From contig CM059973.1 in assembly GCA_030490835.1 (NCBI GenBank), positions 56,734,008 to 56,798,007 on the forward strand: a stretch of DNA of 64,000 bases. The letters are read 5' to 3'. Both the position numbers and the translations under genes were made by a program. This DNA is from Annona cherimola. Lineage: Eukaryota; Streptophyta; Magnoliopsida; Magnoliales; Annonaceae. Below the pieces are notes generated by a model. The model ran no database searches. It worked only from the letters and a program-made list of their open reading frames with translations, and had not been told where the DNA came from. Positions 24,679-36,994 of this stretch are shown here, in pieces; the first letter of the stretch is position 1, and each line of letters starts with the position of its first letter.

Positions 24679-26416
24679 TCTTGGAATCAATGGAAATTAA
24701 GAAAAATCTATGTTTTGATGATTAACAATTCAATTTGAATAAATTTTGGTTACTAATATGTTTTGTGAAAATGTTTAAAGGTTATAAAAATGAAAAATCA
24801 GAATCTGACAGATCTAGTTGCAATCCAAGTCGACTCAGCTATCGACTCGAGTCAAGTCGATACCCAAGTCGACCTCAAAAGCGACTTGAAAGAAGAAAAA
24901 CAATCCAGCGCTGAAAAATTTATCCAAGGCAGATGGAGTCGCATAGCCAAGTCGACTCTATCTGCGACTTGAGTGAAGTCGCAAACCCAAGTCGACTCTA
25001 GCATCGACTTCGAGAATCCAGAACTTCTAGCGTTGAAACTCGGATCCAGAATAGGCGAAGTCGCAGAGTCAAGTCGACTTCACAAGCGACTTGAGTGAAG
25101 TCGTAAGCCCAAGTCGACTTCAACATCGACTTCGTGGACCCAGAACTTCCAGCGTTGAAATTGGGAATCCAGGATGGTGAAGTCGCATACTCAAGTCGAC
25201 CTCACATGCGACTTGAGTGAAGTTGGAATCCAAGTCGACCCAGGCATCCGACTTGAGTCAGATTGAAGATGCTTTTAGTCCAAGGCAAGCGTATCTACAT
25301 GATAAAGCCATTCAAGACTATATTATGATCAAGGAAAATTCATTTGGCCATTTCTAAGGATTGAAAAATCAAGATTATCATGGTTGAACATGTCAAAGCT
25401 TCAACAAAGATCAAATGCATCAGTGAAAGAACAATTATAAGATCAATATCAACCCAGCAAGTTGATTTCCAAAGATTTCAAGTTCATCAAGTAAATACAA
25501 AAAGTGAAGTCGCACCCGAAGTCTACTTCACCTATGACTTGAGTCAAGTCTAGGACCAAGTTGACCTGAGGAAGAACTTAAGGTGTTTGCTAGGGACCGA
25601 AGTCGCACCCCAAGTCGACTTCAGTATGCGACTTGGGTGAAGTCGCACCCGAGGTTGACTTCATCTGCGACTTGGGTCGCAACGGTCGGAAAAATTCGAA
25701 CGTTGGCGCATTAAATACGCACCACCTATCTCTAAACGTTCGAATTTACTCCACCATTATAAATATGCATTCAAGTGAACGTGTTAGAGGTTAGATAGAG
25801 CATTAACTGAGATTCAACAACCATCATCTTTAGCTTTAAGTGATCAATACAAGTTTTCAAGGGAAGAACAAAGCTCCAACTTGCTGCATGCTCCAACGCT
25901 GTTCAAATCTTTTCTTCTACAACTTCTTCCACGAGCTAAATCTGCCTATACAATCTGTATAGTGTAGACTTTCTTATTTACATTCATATTTGTATTTGAT
26001 ACTTGGTTTATTATTGGGATTTTGAACCAAGTGAAAGCAAAGTAGTATTGTGACTTGAGTGTGACTCATCACCTAGTTGTGCTATGATTTGTACACGCCC
26101 CCTAGAGCTGGAATCTAGAAGAGAGTTGTTGCTGTTGCTGTAGTTGTATTTGAGAATACATAGTGGAACCTAAGTCACAAGAGGTGTGAGCTTGGAAGAG
26201 TGGAGTAGGGGAGGTTGCCTGAACAACTATAAAAATCTTGTCTACTGCTGTGATTTACATTTCTAGTTTTATTGCTTTATAACTCTCCATATGTTTCATT
26301 TGTTTCATTAAAGGGGATTAAATCAAACAGGGGCAAATTTCTGTTTAAGTGAAAAATTTTAAATACCCAATTCACCCCTCCCCTCTTGGGTAATTACCAT
26401 AAACTCGGAACCAACA
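24679..26416 (+). repeat. 5' LTR of element B
   Basis: 1738 bp, ending CCAACA. It has a rich palindromic array at 24820-25250 and 25500-25680 with many GTCGAC cores in the frame AAGTCG...AGTCGACTT...GCGACTT. Downstream are inverted TTCGAACGTT (25695-25704) and AACGTTCGAA (25735-25744), then the TATA box TTATAAATA (25757-25765). The short frame 24790-24972 is a translation of the array. Confidence 0.85.
25757..25765 (+). promoter_or_regulatory. TATA box of the element B LTR
   Basis: TTATAAATA lies just downstream of the array and the AACGTT inverted pair. The same order is seen in the other LTRs of the family. Confidence 0.6.
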
Positions 26417-26418
26417 AG

Positions 26419-26430
26419 TGGTATCAAAGC
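26419..26430 (+). other. Primer-binding site of element B
   Basis: TGGTATCAAAGC, one change from the initiator-Met type site, two bases after the LTR. Confidence 0.8.
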
Positions 26431-26466
26431 AGATCTTTGAATTTTTAATCAAAGAGATCTATTGAA

Positions 26467-28326
26467 ATGGTATCCCAATCAACTTCCACCCCTGCATTTG
26501 CCGATGGCCAATCTTTCACTAGACCGCCCCTATTTGATGGGACCAACTTCGGTTATTGGAAGTTGAGAACGAAATAGTTGATCATGGCTACGGATATTGA
26601 TTCTTGGATTGTTATCCAAGATGGTGTTGTGTTGCCTACCGATAAAAGAGCCTCCACTTGGTCCGAGGAGGAAGTAAGAGTTGTTAAAAGCAACACAAAG
26701 ACCATGAATTCCCTCTTTTATGCATTGACGGCATCTGAATATGATAGAGTATCTTCATGCCAAACTGCTAAAGAAATTTGGGATACTCTTATATCCATAT
26801 ATGAGGGAACTTCTTAAGTCCAAGGGACTAGGAGAAATATTTTGATTGGAGAGTTAGAAAGTTTTAAAATGCTCGAAACTGAAAATATCTCTGAAATGTT
26901 TGCAAGATTTTCTAAAATTACTAATGCTTTGAAAGGTCTTGGAAAAGCAATTTTTGAATCTGAGCAGGTAATGAAGATCTTAAGAGCGCTACCCAAATCT
27001 TGGACTCCGAAAATCACAGCCATTGAGGAAGCAAAGGACCTCAATACATTACGGCTAGAAGATCTAATAAGCTCACTTATGTCTCAGGAGCTAATAAAGA
27101 AGAGAAATGAAGAACAACACAAAGGCAAAAGAGTTATCCCCTTAAAAGCCGCACATGCATCAGACGACTCCACCTCATCATCTCGAAATGACGATGAGGA
27201 AATTGCCTTGCTCACAAGACGGTTCAGAAAATTTGTAAGGAAAAGAAGGAACTTCAAGATCTTCGAAGAAAGAAATCTAAAAGAGAAAAAGAAGGAGGCT
27301 ACAAAGTGCTTCCGGTGTGGTGGTATGGGGCATATGCAAGCCTAATGCCCAATGCCCGAGGAAAACAAAACAAAGGAGCGAAGGGATAAGAAGGATCAAG
27401 GAAAAAACAGAAGATTTCAAAAGATTAAAGGAAGAGGCATGTATGTCAACGAGGAGACATCTACAACATGTAGCTCCTTAAATGAAGAAGATGTGACTGC
27501 AAATTGTGCAAAAATTTGCTGCATGGTCACCATGGAAGAAGATCTTAATTTATGTCTAGCAGAAACAGAGATTTTAAAGAGTCAAACCGCTTCAAAAAAC
27601 TACACAAGTAGTGAAGAGGTAACCTCTAAACCAAAATTCATTTCTATTTTTGCAAATGATTGCCTCAAATGTGCTGAATTGGAAGAACTACAACAAGCTT
27701 ATGATTCGTTATATGAGGAAATAAAGAAACTAGGAAACAAGTTCATAATGAAAAAAAGACAATGTGATTCAATAATAATTGTGAACGGAAAACTTGCAGA
27801 AAAAGTTGATCACTCGCCAAACGAAAAGAATACCTTGATAAGAGAGATGGAAAAACTCGAAAAGGAAAATGAATTGTTAAATGAATCACTTGCTAAGTTC
27901 TCCAATCCAGAGGAAAGCGTCAAAATGCTTTTAAATATGACCGCCCAAAGTAACAAGAGAGGACTTGGGCATTCCACATTTGAGAAGGGAGAAAGTAGTA
28001 ACTCAAATGCTCCAAGGACTCATAGAAACGAAGCAAAACCCATCCTTGCTAAACCAAAGACGAATCATATTGCTTGGACCAAAAGGCCAACTTGGGAACC
28101 AACTACTACATGGCTTCCCACTCCAAGACTCCTGGAAGCTTATAATTTTTGCAATAAGATGGGACACAAGGTATATCAATGCAAAATGAGAAAACTACAA
28201 AACCTTGGTGTAAAATTGGTTTGGGTACCTAAGAGCATTGGATTTATGCCTTTAAAAGTAGATCAACGTAGATTCCAATGGTTAACTAACCCAAATGGAC
28301 CCATAAAATGGGTACTAAAAAGATAA
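26467..28326 (+). pseudogene. gag: gag of element B, three nonsense mutations
   Basis: A single reading frame runs from ATG at 26467 to the stop at 28324-28326, broken only by stops at 26575 (TAG), 26815 (TAA) and 27343 (TAA). All three replace Gln codons, so each is explained by one C-to-T change. The copia gag domain (FGYWKLR, YDRVSSC, EIWDTL, YEGTS, GTRRNILI, MKILRALPK) is followed by the first knuckle (CFRCGGMGHMQA-stop-C), an acidic region and a coiled coil. The second knuckle has Tyr in place of its first Cys (YNFCNKMGHKVYQC), which should abolish zinc binding. Confidence 0.9.
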
Positions 28327-28351
28327 GCTCCACTTGATTTGATTTTTGCAG
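28312..28351 (+). other. gag-pol junction of element B (40 nt, intron-like)
   Basis: Begins GTACTAAAAAGATAAG, which includes the gag stop, and ends GATTTTTGCAG. Sequence after the CAG is in the pol frame. Compare the 37-nt version in D. Confidence 0.6.
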
Positions 28352-31300
28352 GTTTGTCTTAGAGCAAAGGCCAATAATATGTGGTTTATAGAAAGTGGTT
28401 GCTCAAGACACATGATGGAAGAAAAAAGATTATTCCATAGGATCAAACCGTGTAGTGAAGGAACGATTACTTTTGGGAATAATGAAAAAGGTATAATCAA
28501 AGGTAAATGAAATGTTTATGGAATTTCAAATGCATATATTGAGAATGTACTAATTATTGAAGGACTTAAACACAACTTAATGAGTATTAGTCAATTATGT
28601 GGTAAAGGTTATAAAGTTGTATTTGAATCCTTTATATGCAATGTATTTAATGATGATCACATAGTATTTAGTGGCAAAAGACATGAAAATGTATATTTGG
28701 TTTGCCTAGACAAACTTGAGAGAAAATGTCTAATAGCCATAGAAAATGATTCATGGATATGACATAAAAGACTTGGACACATAAATATGTCAAATATTAA
28801 AACCTTATGGAAAAAGAGCCTAGTAGAAGAGTTACCAAAGCTTAAATATGACAAGTATAAGATTTGCAAAGCTTGTCAATTATCCAAGCAACCCAAAATG
28901 TCATTTTCCACCAAAAAGGAAATTTTAACAACTAGGCCACTGAATTATTGCATATGGATCTTTATGGGCCATCGGACATTTTAACTTTTGGTGGGAAAAA
29001 GTATGTATTTGTAATTGTTGATGAATTTTTAAGATTTACTTGGATTATACTCTTAGCTAGCAAAGATGTAGCATTTTCTATGTTTGTCACGTTTTCAAAT
29101 TTGGTGCAAAATAAAAAAAAATACAATTATTTCTATTAGAAGTGATCATGGTAGTGAATTTGAAAATAAATGATTCATAGAATTTTGCAATGAAAAAGGA
29201 ATTCACCATACATTTTATTCACCAAGAACTCCCTAATAAAATGGGGTTGTTGAAAGGAAAAACTGGACAATACAAGAAATGGCTATAACTATGGTAAATG
29301 AGAGTAAATTGTCCAAAAGGTTTTTGGGTGAAGCTGTAAGTACAACTTGTCATGTATTAAACCGAGTTACAATTAGAGCAATCTTGAAAAAGACCCCAAA
29401 TGAACTTTGGAAAGGCAGAAAACCAAACATATCTTATTTTCATGCATTTGGATGTACTTGTTATGTGCTAAACAATGGAAAGACAAATCTAGGAAAATTA
29501 GATGCTAAAAATGATGAAGCAATCTTCGTTGGGTATTCATCAAATAGCAAAGCATATAGAGTCTTTAACAAGAAAAATCAAATAGTAGAAGAATCAATAC
29601 ATGTTGTTTTTGATGAATTTAACCAAACTCCGAGGAAGGATGATGAATTAAGTGATGCAGATAATATATCAAAGAATTCGAAGGTGGAACAACAACAACA
29701 ATAAGGAGAAGCCAAGGCAAAACAAGAAGACATTATGGAGGAAAGGGTAAGTGAAGGTAATAATTCTTACAAACCTCCAACTGATTTAAAATTTAAAAAT
29801 GACCTTCCAATTGAACAAGTCATTGGTAATATCTATGAAGGAGTGAAAACTAGAAGATCAAGACACAATATTTGTGGAGAATTTATTTTTGTGTCAAAAA
29901 TAGAACCAACAACCATTGACCAAGCTCTTAATGATGAAAATTGGATTACCGCAATGCAAGAAGAGCTAAATCAATTTGAAAGAAATAATGTATGACATTT
30001 AGTTCCTAGACCCAAAGATTGTATGGTTATTGGTACCAAATGGGTATTTAGGAACAAATTAGATGAAAGTGGACTTGTGGTGAGAAACAAAGCTAGATTA
30101 GTAGCCAAAGGTTATTCCTAAGAAGAGGGAATAAACTTTGAAGAATCATATGCACCTGTGGCTTGATTAGAAACCATATGTATCTTATTAGCTTTCGCTT
30201 CTCACATGGATTTTAAATTATTTCTAATGGATGTGAAAAGTGCATTTTTGAATGGATACTTGAATGAGGAAGTATATGTTGAACAACCTTCGGGTTTTAA
30301 AGAAAAAGATCAATGAAAATACGTTTATAAATTAACCAAAGATTTATATGGATTAAAATAAGCTCCATGAGCTTAGTATGAAAGATTAAGTAAATTTTTG
30401 ATTGATCATAACTTTCAAAGAGGAAAGGTTGATACAACATTATTTTTCAAGTATAAAGACAATAATATTTTAATTGTTCAAATTTATGTTGATGATATTA
30501 TATTTGGTGCTACTAATGAAACTCTATGCCAAGAATTTTCTGAGATTATGCAGAGTGAATTTGAAATGAGCATGATGGGAGAATTGAACTTCTTTCTTGG
30601 ACTGCAAATTAAGTAACAAGCCGAAGGCATATTCATAAACCAATCCAAGTACGTCAAGGAGATGTTAAAGAAGTTCGGAATGCAGAATAGTAAAGGCGCA
30701 AACACACCAATGAGTGCAAATATCAAGATCGACAAGGACGAAAAGGGTAAACCTATCAAATTAAAATTGTATGGAAGCATGATAGGGTCTTTACTATATT
30801 TAACTGCTTTTAGACTTGATATTTTATTCAGTGTTTGCATGTGTTCTAGATTTCAATCACGTCCTAAGGAATCACATTTAATAGCAGTAAAAAGTATTTT
30901 TAGATATTTAATAAATACCACTAATCTAGGATTATGGTATCCAAGGGGGTCAACTTTTGATCTAATCGGATACTCGGATGCGGATTTTGCCGGTTACAAA
31001 GTAGATAGAAAAAACACTAGTGAAACATGTCAATTTCTTGGAAACATGTTGGTTTCATGGTTTTCAAGAAAACAGACTAGTGTTGCCCTATCTACGGCGG
31101 AAGCCGAATATATAGCCGCCGGGAGCTGTTGTGCCCAATTGCTTTGGATGAAACAACAACTTAGAGATTATGGTGTTGATTATCATGATATTCCAATTAG
31201 ATGTGATAATACAAGTGCAATTTGTTTGACTAAAAATCCTGTGTTGCATTCTAGAATAAAGCATATAGATGTAAGACACCATTTTATTCGTGAACATGTT

Positions 31301-31429
31301 GAAAATCATGACATTTGTTTGGAGTATGTGAAAATTGAGGACCAGATTACAGATATATTTACCAAACCTTTAGCAAAAGAATCATTTTATAAAATTAAGA
31401 ATCATATGGGTATGATTGAACTTGATTAG
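28352..31429 (+). pseudogene. pol: pol of element B: protease, integrase, RT and RNase H, many breaks
   Basis: The protease segment has Glu where the catalytic Asp is expected (FIESGCSRHM). Integrase follows with CKACQLSKQ (28860-28920), a shifted core domain, and the C-terminal block WKGRKPNISYFHAFGC (29279-29704). RT carries [10 protein letters not shown] (30484-30520) and [12 protein letters not shown]. The last frame, 30662-31429, holds the RNase H region with [21 protein letters not shown] and ends GMIELD. Stops at former Trp and Gln codons are frequent, including a TGA at 29993-29995 shared with element D. Confidence 0.9.
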
Positions 31430-31469
31430 AAGCATACATGATAGGGGGAGTATCTAGGAACACCCAAGT

Positions 31470-31580
31470 TTGGAGAGCCAAGTCGACTCCGGTCGTCCCA
31501 AGTTGACTTCAGCGAAGTCGACTTCAAGCAGAGGCGAAGTCGACTCCGCAAGGGTGAAGTCGACTTTGGTTAGGGCAGGT
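31470..31580 (+). promoter_or_regulatory. GTCGAC array between pol and ORF3 of element B
   Basis: Four GTCGAC palindromes and several one-mismatch copies in about 100 bp, 50-150 bp after the pol stop. It is equivalent to the seven-site array of D at 56507-56652. A GGGGGAG purine run (31443-31451) precedes it. Confidence 0.6.
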
Positions 31581-31599
31581 CTACTTCAATGCACGACGG

Positions 31600-31959
31600 T
31601 TCGTCTTCTCGCACGAATCTTCTTCTTCTTCTTTCTTTTTCTTCTTTCTTTTCTTTCCCCTTTTGCGTCGTTCCCTCTCTCAGCCTTCTAAGCTCTCTCT
31701 CTCTCTCTCAGACCCTCTTTTAGTTCACTTTCTCTCAATCTGCTTTTTCTCTCTCGGTTTCTCTTCTTATCTCTCTTATTCCATTTTTTCCTTTCATTTC
31801 TCTCATCTCTGATTCCAGCAATTCTCTTTGCATTCCGGTTCTCTTTGTATTCTAGTGTTACGCATTCCGGCACCCTGTTTCTATTCCTATCTCCTACTCT
31901 GTGCTCTTGTTTACAACCCTCTCTCTCTAAACTTACATTTTTAAATCTCAACATACGTC
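31600..31959 (+). other. CT-rich leader upstream of ORF3 of element B
   Basis: Long pyrimidine tracts (cttcttcttctttc, ctctctctctctctc) run up to a conserved ATG at 31960. The stretch resembles a plant 5' untranslated region. A pyrimidine-rich 'tgattccag' near 31811-31819 would also serve as a splice acceptor. The antisense frame here is composition-driven. Confidence 0.5.
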
Positions 31960-33565
31960 ATGGCCCCAAAAACTGTCACTAAGAAACAGGTCGTATCCAG
32001 ACCCTCCAAATCTAATACAGGTGAGGGGGTATCCCGCCGACAACGGACTCCTTCCAAGCGAGTCTGGAGGAAGCCTCCACATCAGCGGGACTCCATGTGC
32101 GTTTTCAATAGGCTAACCCGTCATCATCTGTGCCTCGGCAAGGCGATTCTGATTCAGGGTCTAGCAGCGAGACGTTATCGGCTGCAAATAGGCAAGGAAC
32201 ACCAACCTAGAAGGCACAGGTCCTCAAAATGCCGACCACTTATTTTAGAACCGAAAGGCAACATAGCAGGTTCTACAAGCATTTCTACGAGCGTAAGATT
32301 TTTGTTCCTAAAATCATAGATTTCAAGTTCTTACATGATTATGAGTTTGGTATCGAGGAATTGTTGGAGTTCCAAGGATGGACAGGGCTTTTGAAAGCCG
32401 ATGACCAGGTATACCCATATTTGACCCGAGTCTTTTATTATTTATAGGATCAGGAGTATTATTTGACCTTTGTCAAGGGAACTGATATAAATTTGGGAAT
32501 TGGAACTGGAAACTATAGAGACAATGCAATCCACAGAATACCTCATGTATTGGATGTTCCTGAAGAAGAGGAACCAATTCCAGAAGGGTTATCGCTCACC
32601 CAAATGTATAACCAACTGACAAAGAGCAACAAGTACCACCCGAGAATCAAATTTCTACACTATATGGACCTATCTCCCAGGCTTAGGGTACTCAGGTTGT
32701 TGATTGCACATTGTATATACCCTAAAGGAGGAGGCTGAAATCAGCTAAACCCACAGGAGGCGGAAATCCTTTGGAAAGTGGAGAACAAGGTCAAGGTTAG
32801 CCTGCCTGCATTACTCTTAGAAGCATTGGCTTCAAAGAAGGACAACCCTCGAGGGGTATTGCCTTATGGGACTTGGATCACCTGGATTATGCATTACATG
32901 GGTGTGGACCTCGATGGTGAGCCATTTGAGGTGTTGAAACTAATTAATGCCATAAACAAGGCATTATTACAGCGGATGAAGATAAATGTGGATCATTTCA
33001 GGGCAAAAATGATAAGAGAAAGGATGGGACAACGACTCAAGAGGAAGTCGGGGGAGCACGAGTTGAGGGGGAGCAGCCCCCGCCATCACCACAGCCTCAG
33101 GTCGTCCCATCTCCACCACAGGATATCCTAGCTGAGCCTGCATCACCTCACTCCCATAGGTCATGTTCCCCAAGAGGTTCGGAGATACCAGATTTGACTC
33201 TCTGTCCGCCTTCTTGGGATAATTAGGTAAATGTGATAAAGGACCACTTGGAACAGATGGAAGACAGGTTGACTTTCCAGATCCCCGGGGTTCTTACAGC
33301 TATCATGGACATGCATTCGAGGCAGGATCGCATGGACCAAGAGTTAAGAACAATCAAGTACAGGCTGACATCAGGGAGCGGCAGAGTTAGACCGATACCC
33401 GACCTAGATCCTCTTGTCAGTGAGTCTATGAGACGAGCGCCCACACCTCAGCCTGTATCATCGTTTTATTCATCTGCCCATGTGAGGCCTATACCACCCA
33501 TCCGTCAGGCACCTTATCCCATATCGGCATTTTTGTTCCCCAAATCTCAAATTCTCGATCCACAA
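31960..33565 (+). pseudogene. ORF3 of element B, frameshifted and truncated
   Basis: It starts MAPKTVTKKQ, matching the MAPKK start inferred for D. The core follows in shifted frames: FRTERQHSRFYKHFYERK (32229-32447), FVKGTDINLG and IYPKGGG (32463-32738), NPRGVLPYGTWIT and FEVLKLINAINKA (32778-33131), then the C-terminal coiled-coil part with DMHSRQDRMDQELRTIKYRL (33233-33558). A stop replaces Trp after FYYL. The sequence leaves the family alignment at about 33560, where inverted element C begins. Confidence 0.85.
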
Positions 33566-35064
33566 ATATTTTGTTTTGACCTTCTAGTCTTTACACCTTC
33601 ATAGACATTCCCTATGACTTGCTTAATTGGATGGGCATTTTTGAACTTTAAATCAATTTAAGGTTTATAGGAATTATTACCTTCACTTACCCTTTCCTCC
33701 ATAGATTTTTCTTGCTTCTCCACATGCAATTTTTCAAGGTTACTTGTGATATCATCTGCATCACTTAAATCATCTTTTCTTTTGGAGTATGGTTTAAATT
33801 CATCAAAAACAATATGTATTGACTCTTCTACAACGTGGTTCCTTTTATTGAAGACTCTATATGCTTTGCTATTTGATGAGTAACCAAGGAATATTGCCTC
33901 ATCACTCTTAGCATCCAGTTTTTCCAAGTTGATTTTTCCATTGTTCAAAACATAACATGTGCAACCAAAGGCATGAAAATATGAGATATTTGGTTTTCTA
34001 CCTTTCCATAGCTCAGATGGGGTCTTTTTCAAGGTAGCTCTAATGGTAACACAGTTCAACACATGACCGCTGTACTTACAGCTTCACCCCAAAATTTCTT
34101 GGATAATTTACTCTCATTTAGCATTGTTCTAGCCATCTCTTGTATGGTTCTATTTTTTCTTTCAACCACTTCATTTTGTTGTGGAATTCTTTGTGCAGAA
34201 AATGTGTGGTGAATTCCTTTTTTATTACATAATTCTATAAATCGTTTATTTTCAAACTCACCACCATGATAACTTCTAATAGTCATAATAGTACTTTGCT
34301 TTTCATTTTGTACCAAGTTTACAAATGTTGCAAACATAGAGAAGGCTTCATCTTTGCTAGCTAAGAGAATTACCCATGTAAATCTTGAAAAATCATCAAC
34401 TATTACAAACACATATTTCTTTCCACCAATGGTTAAAATGTCGGATAACCCATATAGATCCATGTGTAGCAATTCAAGTGGCCTAGTGGTGGAAATCTCC
34501 TTTTTGGTAGAGAAAGACATTTTAGGTTGTTTTGACAATTGACATGCCTTGTAAATTTTATCTTTGTCATATTTCAATTTAGGCAATCCTTCTACCAAAC
34601 TCTTCTTCCATAGGGTCTTTATGTTTATCATGTTTATGTGCCCAAGCCTCTTATGCCAAACCCATGGATCATTGTCAATGACCATTAGACATTGACCATC
34701 TAGTTCATCAAGTGCAACCAAATATACATTTTCATATCTTTTTCCGCTAAACATGATATGCTCCATCAAATACATTACATATAGATGATTCAAACACAAC
34801 CTTGTATCCTTTGTCACATAATTGGCTAATACTCATTAAATTGTGCTTGAGTCCTTCAACAAATAATACATCTTCCATACATGCATTTGAAATGCTATAA
34901 ATGTTTCCTTTACCTTTGATTTTACCTTTCTCATTATTTCCAAAAGCAACAGTTCTATCATTGCAAGGCTTGAGTTTATGAAATAAACTTCTTTCACCGG
35001 TCATATGCCTTGAGCAACAACTATCCATGAACCAAACGTTGCTTACCTTTACCTTGAAACATAT
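33566..35064 (-). pseudogene. pol: pol 5' part of element C (protease and integrase)
   Basis: The protease frame (34747-35079) reads WFMDSCCSRHMTGERSLFHKL, with Cys for the usual Gly after DS, then a frameshift near 34780. Integrase (34056-34817) has the HHCC region WHKRLGHIN...CKACQLSKQ, the core HMDLYGLSD...YVFVIVDDFSRFTW, SYHGGEF (Asp changed to Tyr in the second acidic position) and VVERKNRTIQEM. Its C-terminal part is in another frame (33658-34062). Truncated at the junction with B. Confidence 0.85.
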
Positions 35065-35101
35065 CTGAAAAATGAACAAATAAATCTTATCTCTTTGGTA
35101 C
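35065..35101 (-). other. gag-pol junction of element C (37 nt)
   Basis: On the minus strand it begins GTACCAAAGAGATAAG and ends CATTTTTCAG. It has the same length as in D, and the downstream sequence is in the pol frame. Confidence 0.6.
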
Positions 35102-36946
35102 CCATTTTATGGGTCCATTTGGGTTAGTAAACTAATTTAATCTTTGTTGTTCTATCTTTGAAAGCCTAAATCTTGTGTTTCTTGGAACCCAAACTAATTT
35201 TGCACCATGGTCATATAGTTTCTTAAAGTTGCATCTATGAATTTTGTGACCCATCTTGTTGCAAAAATTACAATCCATTGGTAATCTAGGAGTAGGCCTC
35301 CAAGTATGTAGTGGTTCAAAAGTTGGCCATTTGGTCCAAACAACTCGTTTCCCTTTAGGTGCAGTTTTGGTTTGATTTTTCCCAAGTATTGGCACATTCG
35401 ATTTGCCGCTTTCTCTTTGCTCAAATGTGGAGTATCCAAGACCTCTTTTATTGTTTTAAGAGGTCATGTTCAGAAATATTTTCATATTTTCTCCTGGATT
35501 AGAGAATTTAGCTACTGATTCATTTAAGGATTCATTCTCCTTTTTCAATTTTTCCACTTCCTTCAACAGTAGTTCATTTTCTTCTTTTAGTTTTGATGTA
35601 CTTTCAGCTAGTTTTCCATTTACAATAATGATGGAATTGCATTATTGTCTCTTTAAAGATAACTTGTTTTCTTGTTTTTTAATTTCCTCAAATAATGAAT
35701 CATATGCATGTTGTAATTCTTCTAATTCAGCACATTTGAGACATTCTTGAATAGAAGAGTGAGTAGATTGAGAATAGTAAAATTTGGAAGTTACCTCTTC
35801 ATTATTTGTGCACTTTGTTGAGGTGGTTTGCTCTTCCAAAACTTCCGTTGTGTTTAAACACAACAAATTTTCTTCTTGCTTAATCTGCGTCATGCAGTAT
35901 ATTCTTGCACAATTTGCCACTTCAAAATCATCGGTTGAAGAGCTACTTGTTGATGAAGTTTCTTTATTCACGTACATTCCTCTTCTCTTTGGCCTTTGGA
36001 ATTTTCTGCTTTCATATCTTTCCTTCCTTTTTTGTTGATTCTTTGATCTTTCTTCCGATGTAGGACATTGAGTTTGCATATGTCCCATACTGCCGCATCT
36101 ATAGCACTTTGTAGCCTCCTTCTTCTTATCTTTTCGAGGTCTTTCTTTAAAATTTTTGAAGTTCTTTTCTTTTCTCACAAACTTTCGAAATTTACGAGTA
36201 AGTAGAGCAATGTCTTCATTGTCATTGTGAGATGATGAGGTGGATTCATCCGAGTTATGGGTGACTTTTAGTGCAATTGCTCTCTTTCCTTTATGGTGAT
36301 CTTCATTTCTTTTCTTGATTAGCTCATGTGACATTAGTGAGCTAATAAGGTCTTCTAGCTTCAATGTATTCAACTCCTTTGCTTCTTCTATTGCAGTAAT
36401 TTTCGGAGTCCACGATTCGGGTAGCGCCCTTAGAATTTTTATGACCTGTTTAGATTCAGAAATTGCCTTTCCAAGACCTTTCAAGGCATTAGTAATTTTT
36501 GAGAATCTAGCAAATATTTTAAAAATATTTTCTGTATTTAGCATTCTAAAGCTTTCCAACTCTCTAATCAAAATATTTCTCCTTGTCCCTTGGACTTGAG
36601 AAGTTCCTTCATAGATAGATGTTAATGTATCCCATATTTCTTTTGCAGTTAGGCAAGATGATACTCTATCATATTCGGAGGCGGTAAGAGTACAAAACAA
36701 TGAGTTCATAGCTTTAGCATTGCTCTTAACAGTTTTTAGTTCCTCATCGGTCCATTTGGAAGCTCTTTCATCGATTGGAAAAGTCACACCGTCTTGGATA
36801 GCAATTCAAGAATCTATATCTGTAGCCATGATGAGTTGTTTCATACGTAGCTTCCAATAGCCGAAATTGTTATCATCAGACAATGGTGGCCTGGTAAAAG
36901 ATTGGCCTTCGGCAAAAGCGGGAACGGAAGTAGATTGGGATGCCAT
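35100..36946 (-). pseudogene. gag: gag of element C
   Basis: ATG at 36944-36946 starts MASQSTSVPAFAEGQ. A TGA replaces a Trp codon near 36805. The long frame 35642-36787 contains the gag domain and the first knuckle CYRCGSMGHMQTQC, then a stop after KLSLKRQ. The second knuckle (CNFCNKMGHKIHRC) lies in the frame 35132-35395. It is closely similar to D's gag. Confidence 0.9.
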
Positions 36947-36980
36947 ATCAAAAGATCTCTTTGGTAAAACTCAAAGACCT

Positions 36981-36992
36981 GCTCTTATACCA
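36981..36992 (-). other. Primer-binding site of element C
   Basis: The minus strand reads TGGTATAAGAGC, one mismatch to the initiator-Met type site. Confidence 0.75.
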
Positions 36993-36994
36993 CT

